From assembly GCF_003837865.1 (NCBI RefSeq), contig NZ_RQIS01000011.1, forward strand, positions 81,236 through 145,235: a stretch of DNA of 64,000 bases, written 5' to 3'. A model generated the notes under the pieces. The model was not told the origin of the DNA and did no database searches. It was given only the letters and a program-made list of their open reading frames with translations. Shown piece after piece: positions 34,996-44,591 of this stretch. Numbering within the stretch: position 1 is the stretch's first letter; each line of letters starts with the position of its first letter. Both the position numbers and the translations under genes were made by a program. The DNA is from Paraburkholderia dinghuensis (lineage in GTDB: Bacteria; Pseudomonadota; Gammaproteobacteria; Burkholderiales; Burkholderiaceae).

Positions 34996-35460
34996 ATGAA
35001 ACTGGAAGCCAGACCTATGGTAGTGGCGGCGGTGAGCGCGGCGCTTGGATGTTGCGCTGTACTCACTAGCTACGCGGCCCCACAGTCCGTGAACGTTACC
35101 TTGACCGCTTCGGCCCAGAACGCGGGCAAGATCGGGCAAGTGACGTTGGTGCCGCACGGCAATGCAACGGAAATGCTGTTCTTTATCGGCGGCGTACCGT
35201 CGGGTACAACGATGCCAGCGCATCTTTACACGTATGTCTACCCGGGATCGTGCAACCAGCTGGCGGACAAACCCCTCTATGGCATGACTGACAGGACCGT
35301 CCTCGGAGATTATGTTCCGCAACAGGGTTTCAAGCTGTGGCGACGGGTGCCCATGCCGTTCGACGATCTCGTCGCGCGCGATCACGCGATCGTGGTTCGG
35401 ACCAGTCCTGCTGACGGCGCGCGCGATATTTTCTGCGGAGACGTCAGGCGGGGCACATGA
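34996..35460 (+). CDS. Small exported protein, CHRD-like look
   Basis: 154 residues, with AGGAGG six bases before the start. Signal peptide with core VVAAVSAALGCCAVLTSYA. The mature part has beta-type repeats (VNVTLTASAQNAGKIGQVTLVPHG, MPAHLYTYVYPGSC, GFKLWRRVPMP) and two or three Cys. It faintly recalls CHRD/superoxide-dismutase-like periplasmic proteins, but identity is not assured. It follows the catabolic operon by 150 bp and could be co-expressed. Confidence 0.7.
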   Translation: MKLEARPMVVAAVSAALGCCAVLTSYAAPQSVNVTLTASAQNAGKIGQVTLVPHGNATEMLFFIGGVPSGTTMPAHLYTYVYPGSCNQLADKPLYGMTDRTVLGDYVPQQGFKLWRRVPMPFDDLVARDHAIVVRTSPADGARDIFCGDVRRGT

Positions 35461-35711
35461 GATTCGTGCCATCTTGTTGGAATTCGCGAACGGCCGCCCG
35501 GACTGGGCGGCAATGCGGCACATATCACGGCCAAGCCCCAGCGATGGGCGCTGCCGCACGCTTCCGTGACGACGCGACTCGCAGGCCTGCTGGCAACGAA
35601 GGGCTCGAGCCAGGCACGTTTGAGAACCTTGCTATGGGTTGCGCAGCTCGCAGGATCGACGTGATGAATCTGGAAATCGCGCTTGCGCTAGTTCGATGGC
35701 AACGGTCGTGG
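35461..35711. other. Gene-free stretch before IS stub
   Basis: No supportable coding frame. Short open frames run through it but start in the previous gene or lack any start signal. It may be the worn edge of the insertion-element junction. Confidence 0.4.
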
Positions 35712-35874
35712 CGAGCGTCCGCTGCGCCACATCCGCCACCGAATGACCGCGCTCGGTCACCTGCTTGACCGCCTCAATCTTGAACTCGTCCGTGTACCGC
35801 TTGCTGCTCATATGGCCCCCTTCGGTTGCCAGAAATTATGGCTCAAAGGCGTCTACGAAAGGCTGGCCGGTCCA
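35712..35874 (-). mobile_element. IS3-family left-end stub (orfA start)
   Basis: On the minus strand the outer end TGGACCGGCC is followed by a noncoding leader and ATG (35811) beginning MSSKRYTDEFKIEAV, continuing to GHSVADVAQR, the usual start of IS3-family OrfA. After about 34 codons the sequence departs from OrfA and stops. The same end recurs at 46078-46173 in the same orientation. Only the end survives; orfB is absent. Confidence 0.8.
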
Positions 35875-36441
35875 GGCACCGAATTACCCAATCCCTCAAT
35901 CAACCGTCCAGCACGGTCCTGGCGAGTTCCGTACGAGTGTTCAGGGGAATGCGATGTTGCTGCGGATCGTTATGAGCCACCTCCAACTAGTATTTGTCGG
36001 TCGCCCAAAAACTAATTCCTCATAGGGGAATAGGGTATTCACCTATCGAATTGACATTGACTAGGCCCCGCCTTTGAGACAAAGTTTAAATATTGTCTCA
36101 ATCAAAACCATTGAAGCTTTATTTATAAGCCATTCATGTCGTTTTTAATTTTCGTAGGCATCGTTTCCTGCGCCGATCTCGGGCAATGCAATGAATGCTT
36201 TTTATGTCCGAGCATACGCACTGTCAGAGGCATGTCTGGACAGTAAGCAATAGGGTTTGATCGAAAAATTAGGGGAGTCTAGCCGCGCCCGTAGTGGCGT
36301 TGTTAACCATAGAGGCGACTTCTGTGGCGGCAATGTTCTTTGAACGAAAAACGAAAATATTGGGGCATCAAATACAAGGTTGCCACGAACGCCAATAGGT
36401 AACCAAACCCACGAAACCAGGCTATTTGCAAAAAATTAAAT
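35875..36441. other. AT-rich gene-free stretch
   Basis: About 570 bp with clearly lower GC than the catabolic cluster, holding runs such as TTTAAATATTG and TTTATTTATAAG. No coding frame or hairpin of note. It may contain the promoter of the GMC gene, but no box is convincing. Confidence 0.5.
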
Positions 36442-38052
36442 ATGGAAGCAATGGAATTTGACTATGTCGTTGTGGGCGCCGGTTCCGCTGGCTGTGTCGT
36501 GGCGTCGCGCCTGAGTGAAGATCCGGGCGTAACGGTGTGCCTTCTTGAAGCGGGCGGCCCCGACAGCAGCATCTTTATTCACGCTCCCGCTGGCGCGGCG
36601 GCCATGGTGCCTTCGAAATTCAACAATTATGCTTTTGATACGGTTCCACAGCCAGGTCTCAACGGACGTTGCGGGTACCAGCCGCGCGGCAAAACATTAG
36701 GTGGCAGCAGTTCCATCAACGGCATGTTGTACGTGCGGGGCCATCGATTCGATTACGACCAATGGGCAGCCCTCGGCAACCCGGGATGGAGCTATGACGA
36801 GGTATTGCCCATTTTCAAGCGCTCCGAAAATAACGAGCAATTTGATGATGCGTACCATGGCCAGGACGGGCCCTTGAATGTGACCTATCCGCGCTTTGAC
36901 AGCCCAGTGAGTCAGATGTGGTTGGACGCGGCAGTCCAATGTGGCATCAATTCCAATCCCGACTACAACGGGGCTGTTCAGGACGGCTCTTTCCTGTACC
37001 AGGTCAACCAGAAGAACGGCGAGCGCTGTAGCGCTGCCAAGGCCTATCTGAGACCCAACCTCGATCGCCCGAATTTGAAGGTCATCACCGGAGCCGTGAG
37101 CTCCAAGATCAACATCCAGGACAAACGGGCAACGGGCGTGTCCTTTTATCTGGGCAATGAGTTGATGTCGGTTCGTGCTCGCCGCGAGGTCGTCGTATCT
37201 GCGGGGGCCTTCGGCTCGCCTCAATTGCTGCAACTCTCCGGCATTGGTGATGCTGAAGAACTGAGTCAACTCGGTATTGCATCGATTCACAATCTTCCCG
37301 GGGTTGGCCAGAATCTTCAAGACCATATTGACTACGTTCAAAGCTGGACCACGCCCAGCGATACGGGGACGTTTGGACTTTCATGGCGTGGCACTGGAAA
37401 AATGCTGAGTGCCATCAGAGAGTGGCGCAAAAAGCGAACCGGCATGGTCACTAGCGTCTATGCATCAGGCGGGGCCTTTGTTCGATCCCATGCGGATGCA
37501 CCGGCTCCCGATCTGCAGTTGATCCTGATTCTGGCTATGGTCGACAACCATGGCCGCAAGATGCATCTCGGTCACGGTATGGCCTGCCACGCCGATGTGC
37601 TTCGGCCGTACAGCCGTGGAACGGTCAAGTTGCAAAGCCAAGACCCCCGTGTGGCCCCGCTGATTGATCCTCGCTTTCTGTCGGATGAACGCGATTTGCA
37701 GTTGTTGGTCAAGGGCGGACAAATGGTGCGACGCCTGATGGAGTCCAGCGCCCTCACGCCTGTGCGCGGCAGATCGCTCCATCCAATCCCAGCCGATGAC
37801 GTAAAGGCCTTGGAGGAGGACATTCGTAATCGGGCAGACACGCAATATCACCCGGTGGGCACCTGCAAGATGGGGCCGGACAACGATCGCATGGCGGTGC
37901 TTGATGCACAGTTGCGAGTCCGAGGCATCCACAATCTGCGCGTCGCCGATGCTTCGATCATGCCAACCATTGTTGGCGGCAACACCAACGCTCCGAGCAT
38001 CATGATCGGCGAAAAATGCGCGGACATGATACGAGCGTCACGCCTCGCATAA
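36442..38052 (+). CDS. GMC-family FAD oxidoreductase (second copy type)
   Basis: 536 residues. FDYVVVGAGSAGCVVASRLSE at the start, GGSSSINGMLYVRG, and C-terminal YHPVGTCKMGPD and GGNTNAPSIMIGEK, so FAD and catalytic sites are complete. It is a paralogue, not a duplicate, of the protein at 30794. Codon use is less GC-rich than in the catabolic cluster. No good ribosome site precedes ATG 36442; ATG 36451 is an alternative. It is followed by a TetR gene in the same direction. Confidence 0.93.
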   Translation: MEAMEFDYVVVGAGSAGCVVASRLSEDPGVTVCLLEAGGPDSSIFIHAPAGAAAMVPSKFNNYAFDTVPQPGLNGRCGYQPRGKTLGGSSSINGMLYVRGHRFDYDQWAALGNPGWSYDEVLPIFKRSENNEQFDDAYHGQDGPLNVTYPRFDSPVSQMWLDAAVQCGINSNPDYNGAVQDGSFLYQVNQKNGERCSAAKAYLRPNLDRPNLKVITGAVSSKINIQDKRATGVSFYLGNELMSVRARREVVVSAGAFGSPQLLQLSGIGDAEELSQLGIASIHNLPGVGQNLQDHIDYVQSWTTPSDTGTFGLSWRGTGKMLSAIREWRKKRTGMVTSVYASGGAFVRSHADAPAPDLQLILILAMVDNHGRKMHLGHGMACHADVLRPYSRGTVKLQSQDPRVAPLIDPRFLSDERDLQLLVKGGQMVRRLMESSALTPVRGRSLHPIPADDVKALEEDIRNRADTQYHPVGTCKMGPDNDRMAVLDAQLRVRGIHNLRVADASIMPTIVGGNTNAPSIMIGEKCADMIRASRLA

Positions 38053-38095
38053 GTGTTTGCCGCTACAACAGGGCGGATATCAACTTAGCGCAAAT

Positions 38096-38728
38096 ATGGT
38101 GCCCAAAAAAAGCAAAACAGTTGTCGAGGCGGAGCCGATGTCAAGCACCATCAAACTGGCGGATTTGGACGACCCAGTAGTGGTCCGCGTCCTTCAGGCA
38201 ACGGCGCTGTGCATTGCGCGTCTCGGGCCTGACAAGACTACGGGCGACGAAATTGCCAAAGCCAGCGGAGTTTCCAGGGCCACGCTGTATCGTCGATTTG
38301 ACAACCGTGAAGGCATTTTTGCAAGTTTGTTGTATGCCAGGTCAATTCCCTTTGTAGCGCCTGTTCTCAAGTTGCTTTCGGGCGAAAAAAACATTGCAAG
38401 ACGCTTTGAAGATGGAATGGTCTTTGCGCTCCTTGAAATGAGCCACGACCCGTGTTTGAACGCCTTCTATACGGCGGGCTGGGCCTTTCCGAATTTGGCC
38501 TTGATTCAATCTGCGTACAGCCACCTATTTGGTGATTCCATCGTGCCTTTGCTCAAGACGGCCTATCAGCAGGGAGAAATGCGTCGAAACGTTCCTTTTG
38601 ATGCATTGATGTCCTGGAACATGACCCAGTTTTTGCAGCTTGCCAGTCAGGCTCCTTGGGAGGAAATGGCACTTCGTTATCAAATTCGCCATTTTGTAAT
38701 ACCGGTATTGATTCCTGATGCACGGTAA
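38096..38728 (+). CDS. TetR-family regulator
   Basis: About 210 residues from ATG 38096; ATG 38138 has a better ribosome site (GGAG) and is a good alternative. HTH TGDEIAKASGVSRATLYRRFDN is typical. It begins 43 bp behind the GMC gene and probably controls it. Base composition matches the GMC gene, suggesting they arrived together. Confidence 0.88.
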   Translation: MVPKKSKTVVEAEPMSSTIKLADLDDPVVVRVLQATALCIARLGPDKTTGDEIAKASGVSRATLYRRFDNREGIFASLLYARSIPFVAPVLKLLSGEKNIARRFEDGMVFALLEMSHDPCLNAFYTAGWAFPNLALIQSAYSHLFGDSIVPLLKTAYQQGEMRRNVPFDALMSWNMTQFLQLASQAPWEEMALRYQIRHFVIPVLIPDAR

Positions 38729-38734
38729 GCAATG

Positions 38735-38868
38735 GGATGGACGCCCCCACCCGATGAAGGCATCAATGTGCCGGAGTGGAAGGGTCATCGACCACTCAAA
38801 CCGGTAGGGGCGCCATCATGCTGATTACGACAATTGGCATCGATCTGGCGAAAACCGTATTCTATTAA
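38735..38868 (+). mobile_element. IS110-family left-end stub
   Basis: ATG 38819 begins MLITTIGIDLAKTVF then reaches a stop at 38866-38868. This is the first strand of the DEDD (RuvC-like) domain of IS110 transposases. The noncoding leader before it looks like the element's left end. The rest of the element is gone, replaced by the 3' end of the AraC gene. Confidence 0.65.
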
Positions 38869-39884
38869 TCAGGACGATTGATTGCCCGATAACGTGACGG
38901 GGATTGTCCGTAATGCCCGGAAAAGAACCTGGAAAATACTGAGACCGAGGAAAACCCAAGTTCGTCGCTAATCATGGAGATCGGCATGCTCTGCTGGCTG
39001 AGCATTTGCTTTGCCCGGCACAACCGCGCCTGAGTCGCAACACTCTGGAAGTTCGTACCTTCCCTTTGTAGACGCCGATGCAACGCGGAACGGGAGATGG
39101 AAAATTTTTCGCATACCAAGGTTAATAGCGTCCCCTCTGAAGCATACATCTCCAGTTCGTTGATCAGTGCAAGGACGCGTACAGCAAATGAACGCTGCTG
39201 CTCAAGTAGCTTGAGCTCATGGTTTGCCTGCCCATCGATCGCGTCAAAGGCAAATCGGTTATACAGGTGGTAAGGCTCATCTGCCGTAGGCAATCGAAGC
39301 TGCATGCGATTCGCCGGCTGCTCAAAAACCACTTTGCAGGACTTGTATTGCGCCAGACGTTTCCACCCTGGAAAAGGTTTCCCCACAAGTTCAATGGTCG
39401 CCGCGAGCCGATCGTTTTCGGTATATTGCCGAGCGAGATCCGCCATTGATGCAAGGTGGCCGAACGCACTCATTGCGGTCCGCTGTTGTGGATCATCCAG
39501 CGTATACACAAATTCATACAGGTCACCCACAACCTGAAAACTTATGTCGTCCACGTCGCCAATAAGCGGTTTGATTCGTACGTAGTTATCGAACGCTTCC
39601 CTCAGTGTTCGTGAATTGGAAATAACACCAATTAGCGTACCGAACGGAGCGCGGAGCGGCGCATTACCGCTTCGTTCGAGCATCGTTACCGTATCAAGGC
39701 GCTCTATCAGATTGAGCATGGCAATATGCTTTGTCGCACTGATTCGGCCATGAGGGTCATTGGCCTCCAGTAAGGAAATTCCCGTCAGGCGCTGAAATTC
39801 CGCCGGGCTGATGCCCGCTTCCTTTGCGGACTCAAGGCCGAGTGAGGCAAGTTTGCTGGTCACAGTCCTAGACCAATGTGACAT
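38865..39884 (-). CDS. AraC-family regulator with Arabinose_bd-type N domain
   Basis: 339 residues from ATG 39884 (MSHWSRTV), the usual length for OruR/ArgR-like AraC proteins; the frame runs 24 codons further up. C-terminal HTH pair: SISRSALHRRLQREG and ISDELGFSSVSVFSRFF, ending GQSPSRYR. The N-terminal ~200 residues match the ligand-binding domain of that subgroup. It converges on the GMC-TetR pair and may activate it or the GH3 gene. Confidence 0.9.
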   Translation of the reverse strand: MSHWSRTVTSKLASLGLESAKEAGISPAEFQRLTGISLLEANDPHGRISATKHIAMLNLIERLDTVTMLERSGNAPLRAPFGTLIGVISNSRTLREAFDNYVRIKPLIGDVDDISFQVVGDLYEFVYTLDDPQQRTAMSAFGHLASMADLARQYTENDRLAATIELVGKPFPGWKRLAQYKSCKVVFEQPANRMQLRLPTADEPYHLYNRFAFDAIDGQANHELKLLEQQRSFAVRVLALINELEMYASEGTLLTLVCEKFSISRSALHRRLQREGTNFQSVATQARLCRAKQMLSQQSMPISMISDELGFSSVSVFSRFFSGHYGQSPSRYRAINRPD

Positions 39885-40124
39885 GTAGGTAGTCCCCAGG
39901 ATCAAGGCCATGAATGACTGGTCGGTCACCCAGAAAAAGCGACGCAGTGGGCCCAATCAACGCGAAACCAATCTAGCACGCAGCTTCGTCGTATCCACTA
40001 AGGGATTGTCCTCACGTTCACGTGACTAAGCTGGCACTAGTTCCGCATGACGGCCAGGATCAAGGCCTGGAGCCGGCCCCCGTACGCAAAGTACGCATAG
40101 CGGCGGGCCCCAAAACACCACGCT

Positions 40125-42410
40125 TTAGTCGGAAATCGGCACCACCTTGCTGGACAGGGTCCGGGTACTGGTCAGCGCGCCCGAGTCTCTGGAAGACGAG
40201 GCTGCATAGAACGTGAATGCCCCTGCAGGGATCCGCCACTGACCCAACGTGACATCCCAGATTGCCAGACGTTCTGCGCTGGCACTGATAGTGATTTGCT
40301 TCGAACTCCCCGCAGCCAGCTGCACTTTCTGCCAGCCAATCAGACGGCGCGGCGGTTCACCTGCCGCCGGTGGCAGAGCCGCATACAGCTCTACCACTTC
40401 GGCACCATCGACTTTGCCGGTATTTGTGACCGTAAGCGTTGCTGTCAGATTGCCGGATACATCCATCGAAGTGCTCAGACCAGAGTAGCCAAATGTGGTG
40501 TAGGACAGACCGTAGCCGAACGGGAAAAGCGGCTGGATGTTCTGTGCGTCATACCAGCGGTAGCCCATCTGCAATCCTTCGCTGTAAACAACGTTGGTGT
40601 CGGTAGGGCTGATTGCTTTCTGCGGCTGGTCGGTATCTGCCATCGGGAACGTGATCGGCAACTTGCCCGACGGGTTCACCGTTCCGAACAGAACGTCAGC
40701 TATGGCTGGTCCCCCCTGCATACCGGGATACCAGGCTTCCAGCACCGCATGGACATTATCGATCCAGGGCATGGTCACTGCAGTGCCGTTTTCCAGCACG
40801 ACGATGCTGCGCTTGGCACTTGCCGCAACGGCGGCAATCAAGGCGTTCTGGTCATAAGCCTGGTTCGCAGGATCAGTCGTGCTATTCGGGAGGCTGAGAG
40901 AGGACAAATCGGCGCCTTCCGTTTCAAACTGTGTACCAAAGACAATGGCTACATCGGCGGCGGCGGCGGCGGCGGCCGCAGCATTGGCATCGGTGCCATC
41001 GAGATACGTCACGGTTGCGTTCGGCGCTTTAGCCCTGATTGCATCAAGGGGCGCAGAATTGTAGTAGGTTGCGCAGGCGGGGATGCCGACGGCGATCATA
41101 GTTGAAGGATCAACGAGGCACTTTACCGCATTGATGCCATCCCGCGGCGGGGTCAAGGCGGAGCCACCACCCGCCATTACGCCAGCGTCCGCATGGCCGC
41201 CGATAACCACAATGCTGTGAATGGTTGAGGCATTCAGCGGGAGTACCGGTGTACTGCTGCTGGCGGGCGTTGCGTTCTTCAGCAATACCATCGTCTGAAT
41301 GGCAGCGTTATACGTAGCCGTGTCACCCGCGGCCTGGTCGATCGTGCCCCCCAACGTGGCAGGCGAATCCATAACCCCGACCCGGATCATCGTACGCAAG
41401 CGACGCTGAACCATGTCGTTCAGTCGGGTCATGGGTACGGTTCCGGCAGTCACAGCGGCTTCGAGCTTCTGGTTGAAAAAGGTTGGTACAAGGCCCAGGT
41501 AACCAACACTGTCATTAGTAGAACCGCCTTCCTCTTCATCCGTACCGGCGTTGGCGGCCTGCTCAGTATCGGTGATTGCCATATACCAGTCGGACTGGAC
41601 CTTCCCTTTGAAGCCCCATTCGTTCTTGAGCACGTCAGTTAGCAAATAGCTGTTCTGGCAAGATTTGACGCCATTCACCAGGTTATACGCGCACATGATG
41701 TTGCCAGGCTGGCCTACCTTCACCCCAATTTCAAAAGGCAGCAGGCTTAGTTCCCGCAAAGTGCGTTCATCAATGATTGAATTGGAAATGTAGCGGTTGG
41801 TCTCCTGGTCATTGGCCGCATAGTGCTTGATCGTCGCAATGACTTTCTGTTCCTGCGTACCTTGGGTACGCGCTGCGATCATGTAACCGGCAAGGACCGG
41901 GTCTTCGCCCAGGTATTCCCATGTACGGCCGTTACGCAGTTCACGGGCGAGGTCAACCCCGGCACCAAGGCCTTCCGAGAAGCCACGGACGCGCAATTCC
42001 TTGGCGATCTGCGCGCCATAGTCATGTGCTAGCGTGGGGTCCCAACTGGCGGCCAGGGCTAGCGGGGATGGCATGGCCGTTGAGCCGTTGGGTTGAACCA
42101 CGCCATTTAAAATTTGCAGTACTCCTGTCGAGGAGTCGGTAGTATAAAAGTCGGGGATCCCTAGTCGTGGGATGCCAGGAATGGTGCCATCGCCACCAAG
42201 GGGCGCGAGCTGAGCGCCTATGCCATGAACCATCTGGATTTTTTCATCCAGGGTCATTTGAGCAACCAAGGCTGCCGCGCGTTGATCCGCAACCGTATCG
42301 GGGTCAGTGGCGGCGGTGGTGGTAGTGGGCGTTGAGTGGTCTGAACCGCCACAACCGGCAAGGATCGCGGCGCAGATTGCGGTCAGTACCCAGTTCTTGC
42401 GAATCGTCAT
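40125..42410 (-). CDS. Glycoside hydrolase family 3 lipoprotein (beta-glucosidase-like)
   Basis: 761 residues. Lipobox LAGC with lipid-anchor Cys20, then a Thr-rich linker. GH3 N-terminal barrel with the nucleophile in KVQSDWYMA, a GH3 C-terminal domain (VLPLNASTIHSIVVIGGHAD onward) and a fibronectin-III-like end (EVVELYAAL). All three domains appear complete. It should release sugars from beta-glucosides at the cell envelope; freeing an aglycone for the oxidoreductase next door is conceivable. It stands alone on the minus strand. Confidence 0.93.
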   Translation of the reverse strand: MTIRKNWVLTAICAAILAGCGGSDHSTPTTTTAATDPDTVADQRAAALVAQMTLDEKIQMVHGIGAQLAPLGGDGTIPGIPRLGIPDFYTTDSSTGVLQILNGVVQPNGSTAMPSPLALAASWDPTLAHDYGAQIAKELRVRGFSEGLGAGVDLARELRNGRTWEYLGEDPVLAGYMIAARTQGTQEQKVIATIKHYAANDQETNRYISNSIIDERTLRELSLLPFEIGVKVGQPGNIMCAYNLVNGVKSCQNSYLLTDVLKNEWGFKGKVQSDWYMAITDTEQAANAGTDEEEGGSTNDSVGYLGLVPTFFNQKLEAAVTAGTVPMTRLNDMVQRRLRTMIRVGVMDSPATLGGTIDQAAGDTATYNAAIQTMVLLKNATPASSSTPVLPLNASTIHSIVVIGGHADAGVMAGGGSALTPPRDGINAVKCLVDPSTMIAVGIPACATYYNSAPLDAIRAKAPNATVTYLDGTDANAAAAAAAAADVAIVFGTQFETEGADLSSLSLPNSTTDPANQAYDQNALIAAVAASAKRSIVVLENGTAVTMPWIDNVHAVLEAWYPGMQGGPAIADVLFGTVNPSGKLPITFPMADTDQPQKAISPTDTNVVYSEGLQMGYRWYDAQNIQPLFPFGYGLSYTTFGYSGLSTSMDVSGNLTATLTVTNTGKVDGAEVVELYAALPPAAGEPPRRLIGWQKVQLAAGSSKQITISASAERLAIWDVTLGQWRIPAGAFTFYAASSSRDSGALTSTRTLSSKVVPISD

Positions 42411-42625
42411 TCTATTGTCTCCAGCTCCATGTGACCGAGCCGCCGATATTCATGTTTGTATCGGGTGGTCGGATTATTTGGTAACGGAGAAATAGTAGGC
42501 GGAGCGGAAAAAACGATCTTTGCCTGAGGTTGCGGGATTTTGCCTAGCGTTGAGCCATGGGGTAAATCAGATAAGGTATTTACCCTATCGCCCCCAAAAA
42601 ACCGGTTCAGACATCATTCACCCTG
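42411..42625. other. Promoter region of the GH3 gene
   Basis: About 215 bp between the divergent GH3 gene and the IS3 end. No clear -10/-35 pair or operator could be fixed by eye. Confidence 0.35.
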
Positions 42626-43000
42626 TGAAGCGCCCCGGGTTTTCTGGAGACTCCTATTCTTGAGAAAATGGAGTCATGGAAAACATCAAGAAGAAGTCAC
42701 CCAGGTATTCGCCGGAAGTCCGTGAGCGAGCGTTCCGGATGGTCCACGAGCACCGGGGCGAGCATGAATCGCAGTGGAAGGTGATCGCGTCGATTGCGGC
42801 CAAGATGGGCTGCTCCGGCGAGACGCTGCGCAACTGGGTACGTCAGGACGAACGCAATCGGGGCTTGCGGGCCGATGACAACAGCGCCGATCAGAAGCGG
42901 CTGAAAGAGCTGGAACGCGAGAACTGTGAACTGCGCCAGGTCAATGAAATCCTGCGCAAGGTGTCAGCGTATTTCGCACAGGCGGAGCTCGACCGCCGAC
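42626..43000 (+). mobile_element. IS3-family fragment: left end plus orfA
   Basis: The element starts near TGAAGCGCCCCGGG, and orfA begins at ATG 42676 with the IS3 OrfA pattern (SPRYSPEVRERAF, GCSGETLRNWVRQDE, leucine-zipper ELERENCELRQVNEILRKV). OrfA is preserved almost to its natural end (AELDRR), after which the DNA passes into a chemoreceptor gene. orfB and the right end are missing. It is a different IS3 subgroup from the stubs at 35712 and 46078. Confidence 0.8.
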
Positions 43001-43383
43001 CGAATGGCCGGGGTTTCGCGGTGGTCGCCACCGAGGTGCGCACGCTCGCACAGCGCTCGGCCGCAGCCGCGAAGGAAATCAAAACGCTGATTGAAAATTC
43101 CGTGAGCGAGGTCGAAACAGGAACAAGGCTGGTCGATCAGGCGGGTAGCACCATGGGGGAAGTCGTGACCAGCATCAAGCGGGTGACGGACATAATGGGC
43201 GAGATCGCAGCGGCCTCGGACGAGCAGAGCAAAGGGATCGATCAGGTCGGGCAAGCCGTCACGCAGATGGACGAAGTCACCCAGCAGAATGCGGCTTTGG
43301 TGGAGCAGGCTGCAGCTGCGGCGCAGTCGCTGGACGATCAGGCGAAGAAACTGCACGCAGCGGTTAGCGTTTTCAAGCTCTAG
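42676..43383 (+). CDS. In-frame chimera: IS3 OrfA fused to chemoreceptor signalling tail
   Basis: 235 residues. Residues 1 to ~109 are an IS3-family OrfA with HTH and zipper. Residues ~111-235 are the second half of a methyl-accepting chemotaxis protein signalling domain, beginning GRGFAVVATEVRTLAQRSAA just after the tip and ending HAAVSVFKL, without the sensor, membrane or first helical arm. The join near 43000 keeps the frame and no stop occurs. A DNA-binding/coiled-coil fusion would be expressed from the IS promoter if any. It is most likely a chance deletion product, but the open frame is notable. Confidence 0.85.
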   Translation: MENIKKKSPRYSPEVRERAFRMVHEHRGEHESQWKVIASIAAKMGCSGETLRNWVRQDERNRGLRADDNSADQKRLKELERENCELRQVNEILRKVSAYFAQAELDRRPNGRGFAVVATEVRTLAQRSAAAAKEIKTLIENSVSEVETGTRLVDQAGSTMGEVVTSIKRVTDIMGEIAAASDEQSKGIDQVGQAVTQMDEVTQQNAALVEQAAAAAQSLDDQAKKLHAAVSVFKL

Positions 43384-44062
43384 TTGCGGATACTGACTCT
43401 TGTATGTACGCAGGACGAAGCCTGCGGGCGCATTCGCTCCACGTACTTCTTCCCATGTCAGGCAACGTAGACGTTCACAACTGCAACGCAAGATTTCATT
43501 TCTGGATCGTCGCTCGACCGTGCGGTGTGCCATGGGCCAGTGTCAACAGGCGCTCCAGTGCTTGTCGCTGCCTGGTGCGTTCCTTGCTTTATCAAGCCGG
43601 CTCAACGGCCTTGCTATGCGCAGGTGTTCCATTCAGCGACGACGAAAACGGCAAGATTTTTGATTTCCAGGAAAATTCAAGATGAGTGACTGGGATGAGT
43701 CGAAACAGCCGCTTGCAGTAGATGTCGCGGACTCCGGCGGTGTTTCGGGCGCTTTCCGCGCAGACAAGAAACGTGACATCAACGCGTGTCCAAATTGGGC
43801 GTGGGCGACTCCCCAGGTTCAATACGACTGGATGGATTCGAACACGCCTTTCATTAACATTGCTTAATGGCCCGGAATCGGACCCGGTGCCTGAGCGTCG
43901 CCACACGGGTTCATATCCCTATGCAGAACGGCATTTGCCGCGCATAACCCCAACGCTACGGCGTGGCTTGCGTCGGCGTTCGGCCCCATACAGTTCCTTC
44001 GTCAGCTGCCTTCACGATAGGTCGCTTGTCTTAATACTCCATAGTTGCGAGAGGAAAGTAAC
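43384..44062. other. Gene-poor stretch between chimera and panD
   Basis: About 680 bp. Only one short reading frame (43682-43867) looks protein-like; nothing else could be supported. Confidence 0.4.
43682..43867 (+). CDS. Possible 61-residue protein, unknown
   Basis: ATG with AGGA nine bases upstream; 61 residues with balanced composition (SDWDESKQPLAVDVADSGG, CPNWAWATPQVQYDWMDSN). No recognised domain. It may be a small protein, or a fragment of a gene lost from this IS-rich area. Evidence is limited to ribosome site and composition. Confidence 0.3.
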   Translation: MSDWDESKQPLAVDVADSGGVSGAFRADKKRDINACPNWAWATPQVQYDWMDSNTPFINIA

Positions 44063-44449
44063 GTGCAGCGCAATATGCTCAAGTCAAAGATACACCGCGC
44101 GGTTGTCACTCACTGCGAACTTCACTACGAAGGATCGTGCGCTATCGACGAAGATCTCCTGGACGCGGCCGGGCTAGTCGAAAACGAGCGGATCGATGTC
44201 TGGAACATCAACAACGGCGAACGATTTTCCACCTACGCAATCAAGGGCGAGCGGGGAAGCGGCATGATTTCACTCAATGGTTCGGCGGCAAGACGGGCGC
44301 AGCTCGGCGATCCGGTGATTGTCGCGGCGTTTGCGATGGTCGACGAGACCGAGCTCGCCGCGGGCTGGCACCCGAAGCTGGTATTCGTTGACGAGAAAAA
44401 TAGGGAAAAGGACAGGCGCGATCATGTGCCAACGCAGAGCTGGTTTTGA
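44063..44449 (+). CDS. panD: Aspartate 1-decarboxylase (pyruvoyl-dependent)
   Basis: 128 residues from GTG 44063, preceded by AGAGGAAAG; this start places the self-cleavage pair exactly at Gly24-Ser25 (HYEGSCAID) as in characterised PanD. K9, H11 and the YAIKGERGSG active-site loop are present. It makes beta-alanine for pantothenate and CoA. PanD is usually encoded once on the main chromosome, so this copy in an IS-bounded patch is probably a second one; the window alone cannot prove that. Confidence 0.95.
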   Translation: MQRNMLKSKIHRAVVTHCELHYEGSCAIDEDLLDAAGLVENERIDVWNINNGERFSTYAIKGERGSGMISLNGSAARRAQLGDPVIVAAFAMVDETELAAGWHPKLVFVDEKNREKDRRDHVPTQSWF

Positions 44450-44591
44450 TAGACCGCTAACAAGCCATGTGATCTGAAATCGTGGGGTATGCACTGCTCG
44501 GTGAGCGCACGCCCGTCCGGGGACAGAAAGTCATTGGCTCGGTCATGGTGGAAGATTCCACGCTGACGCCGCCAGTCGACGCGATCCTGTC

